Notes: generated by a model not told the origin, from the sequence alone. A stretch of DNA of 64,000 nucleotides from Larix kaempferi (GCA_027924585.1 BSBM01001024.1:5270001-5334000); one strand, 5' to 3'. Shown: positions 23,705 to 35,553, numbered from the stretch's first letter. Program-made: numbers and translations.

Positions 23705-24399
23705 CACTTCAACCTCCGTCTTATTTACAAGCAAAGGGAGGAGTGGTTGAAGGGAAAGACAAAGATGTGGGATATGTTTCCTGATGATATGGCCTTTGAC
23801 AACAGTGTTGAGTTGGCATAAACCAACTTAGATATCAATAAACTGGTCTTAGAGCCGGTCACTTTTGATGATGGTGATCCTCTTGAGGGGTCATCCTCCA
23901 CACCAGCAGACGCAAATCTCAGATAGGATACAGTGCCTAAGGAGGAGGAGGAGGAGGAGGAAGATGATGGATGAGATAATAGTGGAAGTGATTATGATTT
24001 TGATGATGCTGACATGGAAAAACACTACCGAGTCTTGACAATGACGACTTCGACCTATGGCATTCTTCCATCTATAGTTCTAGTATCTATATTCTACCCT
24101 ATTTTGTACTTGACATAGGCATTCCCACCTATAGTATCTTACAATCAGTAAGTCGGTATCTTAACAAACTACAATTTGATTTTCATTACATGTGACTTAA
24201 CGATAAAACTGCAGTTTATGGTTCAAATTCTAAGTTTAAATTTTTATTTTGTGATGTATTGAATATTCTATTTTTTTTGTGTTTGATCATCATTAATGTT
24301 AAAAACTTACATGTAGTTAGTAACTAGTTGTATTAAAATTTTCTAAATGTTCTAAAAACAAATGGATCATTTTGTCTATATTTCATAATTATAATACTT

Positions 24400-24402
<3 letters not shown>

Positions 24403-24435
<33 letters not shown>

Positions 24436-24437
24436 CA
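24403..24437. repeat. (ATT)n/(AT)n microsatellite
   Basis: About ten ATT units followed by AT units, just before the hAT-B 3' terminal region. Confidence 0.9.
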
Positions 24438-24535
24438 GTGTTCCCCGTGTCTTGTTTTCAGGGTCATCGTGTCCCATGGCGGATACTTGTATTTTCGTGT
24501 CCTTCATGTCTCATCTCCTCGAGTCAAGTGACTTA

Positions 24536-25296
24536 ACTTGGAAAAAACTCCAGCTCCAAAAGAGCTATCTTGCTCTAGCTTTTATTAATGGTGCTCTTGC
24601 AATTAGAAGGATCTTTAGTTATAAACACAAAAAATACAATGTAAATGTAGAACTCGTTGTAATGAGATCTCTTAAATGAACCAATCAATCAAGCCCTATC
24701 TAAATTGATCTCTCTGACCTTTACAAAAGGTGTAAATATAGCATCAACCCAACCTATAAATGATTTTCTATCTCCTATATCACCTACTCTCCAACCGAAC
24801 CTCCAATCCAACCTCCAATAGCTTCTTCTAGATTGAACCCCTATTCCATCATAAACCTGTCCTTTTATTCCCGCTTTCTTCAATATGTAGAAGGCCAATG
24901 ACCTTCCCAATTGTGCCCTAGGCCTCAACTTACTACCTGACTAGTGTTTCGCAACGCTTCATATTTTGCACAATTCAAGCTATATTGGACCTTTCTCACA
25001 CTGCCACGTGGCATCTTCTCAAGGTTTACATGTCGACAACCTAGGCAGCCACATTGACTGTCGAGTAGGCTTCTACTTTCTTTGTCTTGGGCTCTTATTT
25101 CTTTAGTCTATATGCAAAGGCCCTTTGTTTAGCTATGTGGAAATCAACCAATACATTTTGCTCCACATAGTCCTTAGTATTTGTGTAGTGCAGAGCACCA
25201 AGGTATCTCCATGTTGTTCAAGCATGTGCATGCTCAAAGCTCTACATGTTTGTGACTCTACATGCCTTTGACCTTTGTGGAGTGCAAGGTACGAAG
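24536..25296. other. Unassigned repeat-like sequence left of a solo LTR
   Basis: No protein frame matches a known family. It continues in the same style after the solo LTR (27,154 on), so the LTR inserted into it. Confidence 0.4.
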
Positions 25297-26040
25297 CAAC
25301 ATGTAATGCCCGCCTTTGACTCAGTTGATTGACAATCGATATTAACGACACTTATTTCTAAGTGACCCAGTTAAAGAAACCAAGATAAATGACGGCTTAT
25401 ATGTTGATTTAGAATAACTGTTGATTGATTAGCGATATATGTGATAAATGAATATGTTTCTAATGAATGATTGATTTAATGACGATTATGGATACTCGTG
25501 ATTTTAATATGAAATATTGTTGATTGATTAGCACATGTGAAACCTTATGATGAATGTCGTATTTATGCTGAAATATGGAAATGAAATTTTGCGGGTGATT
25601 ATGATGTGAATCCAATGGACAATTATCTATGTTTTGCTTAATGATTAGCAAATGAATGAAATGAATTATGATATGACGATTTTTTTTAGCAGTACTATTG
25701 ATGTGTGCTCTGAGTATGTGTACAGTGACAGGTAAGACGGTTTACCGACTGACTCGCAATAGAAAAAAAAGGAGGACGTAGAGGACGGGAAAAACACACA
25801 CGAGGGTACGACGATGGTGTCGGCTCCCGATAGCATCCACGCACGGGTTGAAAGCCCGTTCAGCTTTACTCGGGTGGGCATGAAGTCGTATGGGTGAGAC
25901 CATAACGGTTTGGTCACATACGAGGTTGAGGGGTGCGCAGTAAGAACGGACTTACTCCTCAGCGCCATTAGTCTCACATAGAGTGTAGCCGGATGATTTA
26001 TGGTAACAGTTCCTAAAATCACTACATGGAATCCCAGCAC

Positions 26041-26212
26041 AACAGTAAAATGAGAAATTATTGTTGGTAAGACCCGACGATGTGGTACCTAGATAGTAGA
26101 ATGAGAAATTATTGTCGGAAGGACCCAACGATGTGGTACCTAGACAATTAAGGAAAGAAAGTGTTGTCAGAAGGACCCGACGATGTGGTACCTAGACGAA
26201 TAAAGGAAATCA
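26041..26212 (+). repeat. ~57-bp tandem repeat x3 in the gypsy solo LTR
   Basis: Three units containing GACCC(G/A)ACGATGTGGTACCTAGA preceded by an A-rich stretch. Confidence 0.85.
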
Positions 26213-26228
26213 ATAAATGAACACCTAT

Positions 26229-26400
26229 GTATTTGGCATATAGTATTGCATTAGATTATTTGTGCACGAAATGATTATTTATAATTATGTATTTGGCATA
26301 TAGTATTGCATTAGATTATTTGTGCATGAAATGATTATGTATTTCGCATATAGTATTGCATTAGATTATTTGTGCATGGAATGATTATTTGTAATTAAAT
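26229..26400 (+). repeat. ~60-bp tandem repeat x3 in the gypsy solo LTR
   Basis: Three units of TATGTATTT(G/C)GCATATAGTA followed by TTGCATTAGATTATTTGTGC. The middle unit is a few bases shorter than its neighbours. Confidence 0.85.
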
Positions 26401-27153
26401 AATTGGGAATAATTAAAATGGAGCAAATGATAGACTAGGAGTCATTAACTAGTCAACTCCACCTGCACCTCTAAAATAGAGATTGGAATCCTAGCATCAA
26501 GAGACATCTAGGAATAAAATGTAGGAAGTATGTGCACTCTCATGAGAGAGTGACACATGGCTGGGTGAATATTTGTATTAAATAATTTTGCATAAAAGAG
26601 TATTTTTGCCTGAGGCGACATGTGTCGCAAAGGATTTTGCTATTTAAGCAAGAGGTAAGGAAGGGAAAGGGGATGCCTCCCTAACGCTGGATGATTGCCG
26701 AAATGGCGAATGAGTTATGATTGTGCTTTCTATTATGAGTTTGGCTAAGGATTTTGGTCAGGGGGAGCTCACTCCTGAATCCCTGCTGGTGTGTATCCTC
26801 TACGACCCCAATGGCTCTCGGGTGGCTATGCGACTGATTGCATAAGCCTATGGTTGGGTGGCGAAACTAATGATTGCTTCACCTATGGTTAAACGAGTCT
26901 TTACTTGTGGATGTCAACCGAAGACTTGGTCGACACTTGGACAAGCTGGACTAGATTGAAAACGGCGACCTCTCGTTCAGCAACGGATTCGACCTACGGT
27001 AACAGGTTCTGTGTTTTGTGTTTACTTGTTAGTTCCAATATCGAATTTATTTAATTTTATTATTGATTATGCATTGTAAATGGTTTATATTATGTTCTTA
27101 AGCCTTAGAAAATAGTTTAAAGTAGGACCCTGGAAATGGGGCCTTACACAACA

Positions 27154-28109
27154 AGCTCCCCCCTAAGTCTCTGCTTTCCTTCGGAGTCTCGGACTCATAA
27201 AATCTCCACATGGAACACAGAGATTACTCCTTCTATCACACCACCAAAATACCACATGCCTCCTTGCCAATTTTCTGGATTACTCCAAAGGTGTTTACAC
27301 CATGTTTGGGGTGCTTCATGAGGTTTGGGGTACATGGTGTTCGTTCAACCCCTAGATGTTCCAATATGGATTGACACATGGGAGATGGTACATGATCGAT
27401 TTGCACAATTGATAGCTCGCTTGATGATTATTTGACCAAATGGTTGTTGGTTTGGTATTCTTCCCTTAAGCATTGGAGTTCTCTAGATGTATTGGCGAAT
27501 GCCCTTCAATGTGACCACATGGAGAGTTCACTTAGTTGGAGCACAACCTGCTTGGAAGGAGGAGCATTGTGCATCCTAGAGGAGGGCATGGAGTTGCTTG
27601 GATTCCTATTTTGAGGCTTGGAGTTGGCTCAAGGAAGACTAAGCTACAACAATGTTCTTGCAAGGGGTAGCTAACCCAATTGATTACATTGCTTAGTATA
27701 ATCGATGGAGTCTATGGAGACTTGTGACAAATGCATGTGAACTTACCTTCTCTAACTACATCATCTTGGGGCCCTTAATATGTACAAGATCACCATGGAG
27801 CATGCGACATGTACTTTGGAGTGTTGGCCTACACAAGCTTATTGTAGGTTGCCTGTAAAGGCTTGGGCCCAAATAATATTGTTGGACTACCTTTCCTCAC
27901 AAATAAATAGAGGACGAAGAGAGTCCTTTTCATTCATATCTTTGTCTCCATGCCTGTATTTTCTCTTGTGATGAGATGTGACCTAGAGAGGAGTGCACAC
28001 TAGTCCACTCTCTCTTGGACTTCCCTTGCACTTGATCTTTCTCTCTCTAGGAGTCACTAGGGTTTCCCACTCTTCTTGGAGTATCTTGGAGCATCTTGGA
28101 GACCTAGGG
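27154..28109. other. Unassigned sequence between solo LTR and copia-2
   Basis: Continuation of the 24,536-25,296 block, with AATAAATAGAGG at about 27,902 (TATA-like) and CT-rich text after it. It could be part of an LTR or leader; no domain is seen. Confidence 0.35.
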
Positions 28110-29032
28110 TGTTGAAAATTGTAGCTTGGACTGGAGCTTCCACGCAGGTTAAGCATCAAACGTGACAAAAGTTGTTCGAGTTAATTCTATTTTGTAATTC
28201 TCTTTAGTAATAAAGTGAAAGTCTTGTATTTAGCTATTGAATCTAATAAAATGTATTTTTAATATTCCACGCAGGTTAAGCATCAAAAGTGACAAAAGTT
28301 GTTCGAGTCAATTCTGTTTTGTAATTCACTTTAGTAATAAAGTGAAAGTCTTGTATTTAGCTATTGAGCCTAACAAAATATATTTTTAATACATTAGTGA
28401 TTTCAACTAATCTCAATCATACATATAACTGACAAATTAGGGTTTTAGCTCAACTATAAAGGCAAGTCAATGTAGAGGGTTAAGATAAATTCATTATTCA
28501 CTGAAAGATAGATTGGTCGAGCAAATTTAGAGCGCCAAAGACGAGCCAGTTCAACAACTATGCATAGATCAACAAGCAAGTTTCTATAGGACAATTTTTG
28601 TACAAATTTACAAATCCAAACGAACAAATCTGTAGAGTCACACAGATTTTGTACAATCATATGGACAGGCCCGTACAATCATACAAACAGGTCGTACATC
28701 AAACAACAACCTCCAGGCTTCTTTTCTTGGTTCTAACAAGCAATTTTCTTCAGTAAGTGTGCAGATTTGTTCCATTTTTTAGTGTACCGTACAACTATTA
28801 CTTTGACAGCCTGTGGAGGTTTTCTTGTAAGCTTTCAATTATTAATGAAAGGTTGATTTGAACAAGTAAAATATCTGTGTATCACTGTATTGTGTTTTTG
28901 CTTCCATTCTTTATTTTCTAGCTATATCTGTGACTACCAATATATAAAGAATTTAATTTCTACAATTAAATAACAACCTTGTTTAGTTGAGAACATAAGG
29001 CGAGTAGTCACCTAGGGTTGGAAAATTGAACA
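28110..29032 (+). repeat. Copia-2 5' LTR, with a 127-bp internal duplication
   Basis: TGTTGAAAATTG to AAAATTGAACA. The segment starting TTCCACGCAGGTTAAG is present twice in tandem (28,138 and 28,265, 127-bp period). The 3' LTR has it once. Confidence 0.8.
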
Positions 29033-29044
29033 CGGTATCAAAGC
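29033..29044 (+). other. Copia-2 primer-binding site
   Basis: CGGTATCAAAGC directly after the LTR, a one-base variant of the tRNA-Met(i) type site seen in copia-3. Confidence 0.8.
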
Positions 29045-29189
29045 TTCTTTGATCAAGAGGATCTAAAGATTTTACAACAGTAGATCAATTGTCGAGGGCT
29101 TGGACCGCCAATAAGAGGGTTTCAGAGGTAGTACTTAACAAAGTTGGGAGTTTGTGTGCTGATTGGCATCAACTAGCCTCGTGTTTGAG

Positions 29190-30250
29190 GATAGATTGGA
29201 TGGCGCCTCGAATTTCCTATCATGGAAAATAAGGGTAAATCTTCTATTAGAAGAGAATGATCTCTAAGATATCGCCAATGATGTACTGACTTCATCGACA
29301 GGTCCATAGCTTTTGGTAGCTCACAAGAAGAAAGAAGTGAAGGCCAAGCAAATGATCATGGATGCAATAAAGGATCACCTGATCCTCAGATATGAGAAGT
29401 AAACAACAAAGGAAATGCTTGATACCCCGGTGAACCTTTACCAAAGCGAGAACATAAACAAGAAGATGATACTGCACAATAGACTCAGATCTATTGAGAT
29501 GACTAGATCAAACACCATCGTCAATTACTTGATGAAGGTCATGCAAATTCCTGATCAACTTGCAGTAGTTGAGGAGAAGGTTGAAGAAAAAGCGCTAGTG
29601 AACCAGGCACTGAATGAGTTCCCATCTCAATTGGAAACATTTGTCGAAGGTGTTTGTGCTCGAGAGAATCTCCATTCTTGTGAAAGACTATGGGATGAAC
29701 GTATCCAAGAGGAGACTCAGAGGGAACCAAAGTCCAGCCAGCATGGAGGTGACAATGACCATGCCATAATTGGTTAAACAAAGAAGGATAGAGGTAAACT
29801 ACCCAGCAAAGGTAAGGTAAAGAACGAGGAGTCATCCTCACAGCAAGGGAAGAAGGACATGAGTAAAATCAAGTGCTTCATATGTCATAAACACAACCGT
29901 TATGCATCATAGTGTCCAAAGAAGAAGGGTAAAGGGAAGCAACAAGAGCATCAAGTAGCAGCCTTAGTTGAAACTCAAATGAATGAGTTTGCCTCCAAGT
30001 TCGAGAAGGATTTCTCGATGCAATCTTTTCCTTTCTTCCACCACAGATATGAAGAACGCTTGGTATGTGGAGAGTGGAGGATCTTGGCACATGACATTAG
30101 CCTAGGAGCTATTTTCAAGTCTAAAAGAGCATGTTTCGGGAGTTTAGGTTGAGCTTGGTGATGACGCCAAGTATCTAGTAGCACAAGTTGGTACCATTCC
30201 TTTCCAACTCCAATCAGATAATTCGTTAGACTTTGATGTTATGTTGTTTA
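29190..30250 (+). pseudogene. Copia-2 gag and protease remnants
   Basis: The gag frame at 29,190-29,776 includes NFLSWKIRVNLLLEENDL and KKMILHNRLRSIEM (UBN2). CFICHKHNRYAS-CPKKK at about 29,877 is a zinc knuckle with a stop. The protease region (WYVESGGSWHM) has lost the normal DSGA active site. Not functional. Confidence 0.8.
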
Positions 30251-30373
30251 TTCCAAGTCTCAGGAAGAATTTGCTATTAGTTTTGGTGATGGAAGGATAA
30301 GGGCTATGCAGTAGCATTCAATAACCAACAAGTCATTATAAAACCAAAGAAGTCTAGCCTAGGATCAACTCAA

Positions 30374-31560
30374 GTGATCGAAGTTAGGGAAGGCAACTTA
30401 TACAGCTTGCACAATGAACCTGTTCAAGCCCCAGTTCATAACACAGATAACTTGTGTGAGTTATGGCACAAGAGGATGGGGTACCTGCATCACAGTGCGT
30501 TACCTATAATAAGGGAGATAGTCACAGTTCTTCCAAGGTTCAACATTGAGTATCAAGGTGCCAAGGTTCAACATTGAGTATCAAGGTGTATGCAAAGGGT
30601 GTGCGCTTGGCAAGCATGCCAACGCTGCTTTCCCAAGTAGTGAGCACAAGTCTAAGGGAATTCTAGACCTTGTGTATTCAGATGTATGTGGACCAATGTC
30701 AATAGAATCAATCACAAAAAGCATGTACTATGTTTCTTCCATTGATGACTTCTCTCTCAAAACTTGGATCTACTCCCTAAAGACCAAGGATGAGGTCTTT
30801 AGCAAGTTTCAGGAGTTCAAAGCTGTAGTGGAGAACCAGAGAGGTTAGAAGATCAAAGTTTTGAAACCAAACAATGAGGGTCAGTATACCTCCAAGGATT
30901 TCAAGGATTTCTGCAAGGATGCAAGAACCAAGAGGGAGTTCATTGTTCCGTACAACCCAACAATAGAACGGGGTTTCAAAGCAAAAGAACCAATCCATCA
31001 TAAGGTTTTCTAAGGTCATCATACATGACCGAGATTTGCCAATGTTTTGATGGGCATAAGCATGCAATGCAATAGTCTACATCCAGAACATGTGTCCTCA
31101 AAGGATTTTGGAGGACAAGACACTAGAGGAAGCATTCACTGGTGTGAAGCCAAAGGTAATTCATTTCCGCATCTTTGATTGTCTAGCTTATATCCACATA
31201 ATAATCGAGTAGAGAGTCGAGTTGGAGACCTCCAGCAGGAAGGGCTTGTTTGTCGATTACAGTGAGAATTCAAAGGCCTACAAGATCTATATTCCAGGGG
31301 AGTGAAAGACAATTATAAGCAGGGATGTAAAGATTCAGAAAGACTTTGCATCAAGGAAGTCTCATGAGCCTATTTTAGTGACAGAGGATGAGGAGCAGGA
31401 AGCTCCAAAGATTGAGTTAGAATCACCAAGGACTTCCAGTTCAGGGCAACAGCCTTCAAGAGCGAAAGAGGTCCCACAAGATCCTACCAATTCTATCAAG
31501 AGACCTATGGTTCACGGAGACACTGAGGAACTATTAGAGGCATGTTAAGGCTCCTAGGAG
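30374..31560 (+). pseudogene. Copia-2 pre-integrase and integrase remnants
   Basis: LWHKRMGYLHHSALP is the pre-integrase motif. A 28-bp tandem duplication (30,533-30,560 and 30,561-30,588) breaks the frame inside it. The core keeps CKGCALGKHANAAFP, YSDVCGPMSIES and SIDDFSLKTW; later parts are scrambled by stops. Confidence 0.85.
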
Positions 31561-31582
31561 TTCATTTAGGGAGAGTGGACCT

Positions 31583-32607
31583 TTGAAGAAGTTTTCAAAC
31601 TACATTGTGTTGATGAGAAGCATCATAAATTCTAAGCCTTTCAGTTTTCAGCAGGCAACAGACCAACAAGTTTGGAGGGATGCCATGGTGGAGTACACCT
31701 CCATCATGAAGAATGATGTATGGAACATTATGCCTAGATTGGCGGGGAAATCAGTAGTGACTTCCAGATGTCTCTACAATATCAAGTATGCAGTAAAAGG
31801 CAGCATAAAGAAGTTCAAAATGAGATTTGTGGCAAGAGGATTCTCCCAGAAAGAGGTAGTGGACTAGGAGGAGACTTTTGCTCCAGTCATCAAGTACACT
31901 TCCACTAGAGCAGCGATGTCTTTAGTCTCCATTATAGGATGGAGGATACATCAGATGAATGCAAAGACAACTTTCCTCAATGGAATAATTGAAGAACAAG
32001 TGTACATAGAGAATCCTCAAGGCTTTGAGATTAGTGGGAAGGAGTCCCATGTGTGCAGGCTGAAAAAGGCTTGTATGGGCTCAAGCGGGCACCGAGAGCA
32101 TGGCATTCAAGGATTAATGGATACCTACTAAGTATGGGCTTCACCAAAAGTGAAGCAAATCCTAACTTACATTTCATATTTATTGAGGTTGATCTGCTTA
32201 GTTTGGTGTTATATGTAGATGAGCTGTTTCTTACAAGTACAAAGAAGCTCATTGCAGGGTGCAAGGACAATAAGGCAACCGAATTCAAGATGAAGGAAAT
32301 TGGCATGATTCATTACTTCCTAGGGTTGGAGGTTTGGCAAAGACCATGGGCGATTTTCCTTGGCCAACGTAGGTATGCAGTCAAGATCCGAAAGAGATTT
32401 CAAATGGAGGACTGCAAACCTATGGGCACGCCCATGATCATTAATCTAAAGAAGGTAACAACTTCAGATTCAAATTTGGTGGATCCCACGTTGAATAGGC
32501 AACTAATAAGTTCCTTGATGTATCTCGTCAATACTAGGCCAGATATCTATTTCGCAGTGAACACTTTGATTCAGTTCATGGTGGAGCTAAGGCAAGATCA
32601 TTGGTGA
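31583..32607 (+). pseudogene. Copia-2 reverse transcriptase
   Basis: Recognisable RT: VWRDAMVEY, VVTSRCLYNIKYA, HQMNAKTTFLNG, GLYGLKRAPRAW. The catalytic box reads YVDELFLT, with Glu for the second Asp. Stops and frame changes at about 31,866 and 32,070. Confidence 0.9.
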
Positions 32608-33120
32608 GCAACAAAACAAATGCTCAGATACTTGAGGGGCACAATGGAGTATGGACTAAGATAATTGGGAGATGGTGAAGTGAAGTTGTAGGGGTATATA
32701 GACTCAAATTGAGCAAGCAATGCATCAAATAGGAAGAGCACCTCAAGGAATTGCTTTAGCTTGGGATCAACGATTGTATCCTAGTTCAACCGAAAGCAAA
32801 CTTTTGTGACACTGAGTTCAGCAAAGGCAGAGTATATGGAAGCTAATACAAAGAGTTGTGAGGCCATTTGGCTTTGCAAGTTTATTTGATCAGAAGTTTA
32901 ATCCGAAAATGATTTACTGTGACAATCGAAGTTGTACCAAACACTCTAAGAATCGAATTTTTCATAACAAGTCCAAGCACTTTGTGATCAAATATCACTT
33001 CATTTGAGACAGGATTCAGAAGGAAGCAGTAAAGCTCCAATATGTACCCACAAATCGGCAAAATGTTGATATTCTGACCAAGCCCTTAGCAAAAGGGAAA
33101 TTTGAAGCATTCAAAGACAA
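32608..33120 (+). pseudogene. Copia-2 RNase H
   Basis: Broken frames give LRYLRGTMEYGL, STSRNCFSLGS, AKAEYMEANT-type text, YCDNRSCTKHSKN and HFVIKYHFI. Several stops. It ends just before the purine tract at 33,151. Confidence 0.8.
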
Positions 33121-33160
33121 ACTTGGATTGGTGCAAAATTCCTTCCTCACTAAGAGGAAG

Positions 33161-33438
33161 TGTTGAACAATTAAAATTGTGGCTCAGATAGGAACTTTTT
33201 GCATAGGTTTAGTGTCAAATGTGATGGAAGTCATTCAAGTCAATTCTATTTTGTAATTCATTTTAGCAATAAAGTGAAAGTCTTATATTTACTTGTCGAG
33301 ATTAATAAAGTGTATTTTTAATACATTAGAGATTTAGACTTAATATCAATTGTACATCTCACTGAGAGATTAGGGTTTTGGTAGATTAGGGTTTCAACTC
33401 AAATAATAGGCAAATCAAAGCAGAGGGTTAAAACCTAT
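33161..33438 (+). repeat. Copia-2 3' LTR, truncated
   Basis: Matches the 5' LTR (AATAAAGTGAAAGTCTT, TATTTTTAATACATTAG, AGAGGGTTAA) then stops at about 33,438, replaced by GC-richer sequence starting ACCTATGCTGCACGGGAAC. Confidence 0.8.
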
Positions 33439-34110
33439 GCTGCACGGGAACCAGTCCCGACCTTCGGGAAACTCGTTCCTGAAGTTTTCGTGTTCCAGGG
33501 AACTTAGGAACGGGTACGAAACGTTCCAAAATCGGGGGGAACGGTTCCAAGAGCTTCGGAACGTTTAAGAAACGTCAAACTGCAAAATGTGGGAGCTTGG
33601 GAACCTTGATTTTGGAGTTTCCGTTATTGGGAGCTTGCACACGCTGCGTATTTTCTCAAGAACACCCACATGCTCCTTATCGAGCAAGAACGCCCAGCTA
33701 TCCGTGAGGCCCAAATTTTTACGTGTTCACTCAGGAATTTGGTGCGGGAGTTGCCTGAAAACTCTCCCACAAAAATCCAACACGCAATTAGAATGCTAAA
33801 CCCCGAAAAAAATATGTAAATAGATGCCCCTCTCTGCATTATTACATCAATGTCGACCAATATCGTTGTGTTCGTGTTTGACTGAGTTGTTGAAGCTCTG
33901 TTCGCGTGATGCTGACTCGCTGAGTGTGAGAGAGACGATTCTTATGCATGCTGAGTGTGAGAGAATAGAGAGCCGAGCAATTTATGTTGTTAATTGACGT
34001 AATGTGTGAGAGGGCCGAGCATTGATGGCCTCAGAAACCATCACCGAGATTGTTGGGCAGAGATGGCCTCAGAAAGGGATGCTGGTGGCTACCGATTCCA
34101 AACTCCAAAG
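33439..34110. other. Unassigned block with hAT-end-like GC-rich start
   Basis: It begins with CTATGCTGCACGGGAACC and dense GGAAC/GTTCC words up to about 33,570, which look like subterminal repeats of a DNA transposon. No transposase is found. It separates truncated copia-2 from the palindrome. Confidence 0.35.
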
Positions 34111-35022
34111 TGTTGAATTTGTACCTAGGAAAGTGTCCCCCTAGTGAAAGTTAGCCTAAGTCACAAAAGGGGAAAATTAACATGACCCTTGCATTAAATG
34201 ACTTGAGATAAGCATTTAATTCCACTTTAGAGATTAAAGTGACTTTTTGATAAATTTAATTAAAGTGAGTGAATTTAATTTTGGAGAGAATTAAATTAGC
34301 TTTTATTCTCATCCATCCATCTAAGTCAATGTGAGCCCTTGGATTAGGTGTCTCTTCACTCACCCTAGAATCCAAACAAAAAGGCAAGGGAAAGGCTTTT
34401 CACACATTCATTCTTTCAAGAGTTTTGAGAGAGCTGAGAGCTGAGAAAGCTGAGAGCAATTTGACTTCTTGAGAGGAGAAGAAGAAAATTCGCAGGAGGA
34501 AGGAGAAGTACAGTGGCACGAATTTCAAGAATACGTACAACAGGTCCGTACAGACTATATGGAATTTTCTTTTTGTACCTGCCTTGAAATTCGTGCCATG
34601 TTGTACGGACCTGTTGTACGTATTCTTGAAATTCGTGCCACTGTACTTCTCCTTCCTCCTGCAAATTTTCTTCTTCTCCTCTCAAGAAGTCGAATTGCTC
34701 TCAGCTCTCTCAAAACTCATGAAAGAATGAATGTGTGAAAAGCCTTTCCCTTGCCTTTTTGTTTGGATTCTAAGGTGAGTGAAGAGACATCTAATCCAAG
34801 GGCCCACATTGACTTGGATGGATGAGAATAAAAGCTAATTTAATTCTCTCCAAAATTAAATTCACTACTTTAATTAAATTTACCAAAAAGTCACTTTAAT
34901 CTCTAAAGTGGAATTAAATGCTTATCTCAAGTCATTTAATGCAAGGGTCATGTTAATTTTCCCCTTTTGTGACTTAGGCTAACTTTCACTAGGGGAACAC
35001 TTTCCTAGGTACAAATTCAACA
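34111..35022. repeat. 912-bp palindrome of two head-to-head LTR fragments
   Basis: The left arm (34,111-34,552) starts TGTTGAATTTGTACC. The right arm (34,602-35,022) is its near-perfect reverse complement, ending GGTACAAATTCAACA. A 49-bp spacer separates them. The right arm sits where the 3' LTR of minus-strand copia-4 should begin, so the unit is that LTR. The left arm is a second LTR fragment in opposite orientation. Both arms stop at the same internal point (GGTCCGTACA), so R-U5 is missing from both. No 5-bp duplication is seen (CAAAG vs CTCCC). Confidence 0.88.
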
Positions 35023-35239
35023 CTCCCTCTTACCAAGGAAGGTGTTCTACACCACTCCCAACTTGTCCCTGAAGAAGACAAACTTGCCTCGCCCCAAGGA
35101 TTTTGTCAGAATGTCTTCTACCTGCTTATCAGTGGAAATGTACCGCAACTCCACAGCTCCTCTCTTAACATAATCTTGGATGAAGTGGTATCTAATCTCT
35201 ATGTGCTTGGACCTGTCATGGAAAACTGGATTCTCAGAG

Positions 35240-35545
35240 AGCTAAATGCAACTCTGATTATCACAATAAATCACTGTAGGCCTAAGCTCAACATCAAATA
35301 AATCCACCAACAACTTGTGAAGCCACAGTGCCTCACAACTAGCCTGACTAGATGCCATGTACTCAACCTTAGCAAAACTCAAAGCAACGGACTTTTGCTT
35401 CCGACTAAACCATGACACTGCTGCCGAGCCCAAACTGAAACAACAACCGGAAGTGATTTTCCAATCTATCACACTACCTGCCCAATCTGAATCCGTGAAG
35501 CCAACAAAACTAACTCTGTAAATTTCCTTAAAATCCACTCTAGGG
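35240..35545 (-). pseudogene. Copia-4 RNase H (C-terminal part)
   Basis: FVGFTDSDWAGSV, SGCCFSLGSAAVSWFSRKQ, VALSFAKVEYMA and VIYCDNQSCI carry the RNase H active-site motifs. A stop follows CI. The downstream C-terminus and purine tract are diverged. Confidence 0.88.
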
Positions 35546-35553
35546 CTAGAGTA

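Larger units (their letters stand above)
18370..24535 (+). mobile_element. hAT-B copy (internally deleted), split by copia-1
   Basis: From about 18,370 there are GTGTC/ACACAT-rich subterminal motifs. From about 18,460 the hAT-B transposase C-terminus is read: a VEEGFIEFSTG region, then KKPYDWWATHGT, then QVTSSSCCKRNW and MVYVHS. Copia-1 interrupts it at 18,772. After the copia, FNLRLIYKQREEW, TKMWDMFPDDM and LEPVTFDDGD continue the same protein, followed by an acidic tail. The 3' terminal region at about 24,438-24,535 (GTGTCC repeats, ending TCAAGTGACTTAA) matches the hAT-B end at 57,475. The N-terminal half of the transposase is absent. Exact termini are uncertain. Confidence 0.75.
25302..27148 (+). 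mobile_element. Solo LTR, Ty3/gypsy type
   Basis: TGTAATGCCCGCC to GGGGCCTTACA, 1,847 bp, flanked by a perfect 5-bp duplication CAACA (25,297-25,301 and 27,149-27,153). TGTAATxCCC starts are typical of Tekay/Del-like chromovirus LTRs; the lineage is inferred from that only. A TATA-like TATTTAAGC at 26,641 suggests plus-strand orientation. No internal domain is present, so it is a solo LTR. Confidence 0.9.
28110..33438 (+). mobile_element. Copia-2: degraded Ty1/copia element with truncated 3' LTR
   Basis: A 923-bp 5' LTR, a Met-type PBS, UBN2 gag, a zinc knuckle, protease and integrase remnants, reverse transcriptase and RNase H lie in copia order. The 3' LTR starts at 33,161 after a purine tract (TAAGAGGAAG) but matches the 5' LTR only to about 33,438, so the right end and its target duplication are lost. 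Many stops and frameshifts make it a fossil. RT and RH are closer to those of copia-3 and copia-4 than to copia-1. Confidence 0.85.

Noticed and set aside
24438-24460. CAGTGTTCCCCGTGTC as the 5' start of a separate hAT element
   Set aside because: Alignment with 57,475-57,580 shows it lies inside the 3' terminal region of hAT-B; an independent element is not supported.
34416-34738. Two open frames with the same N-terminal sequence on opposite strands
   Set aside because: A direct consequence of the LTR palindrome, not duplicated genes.
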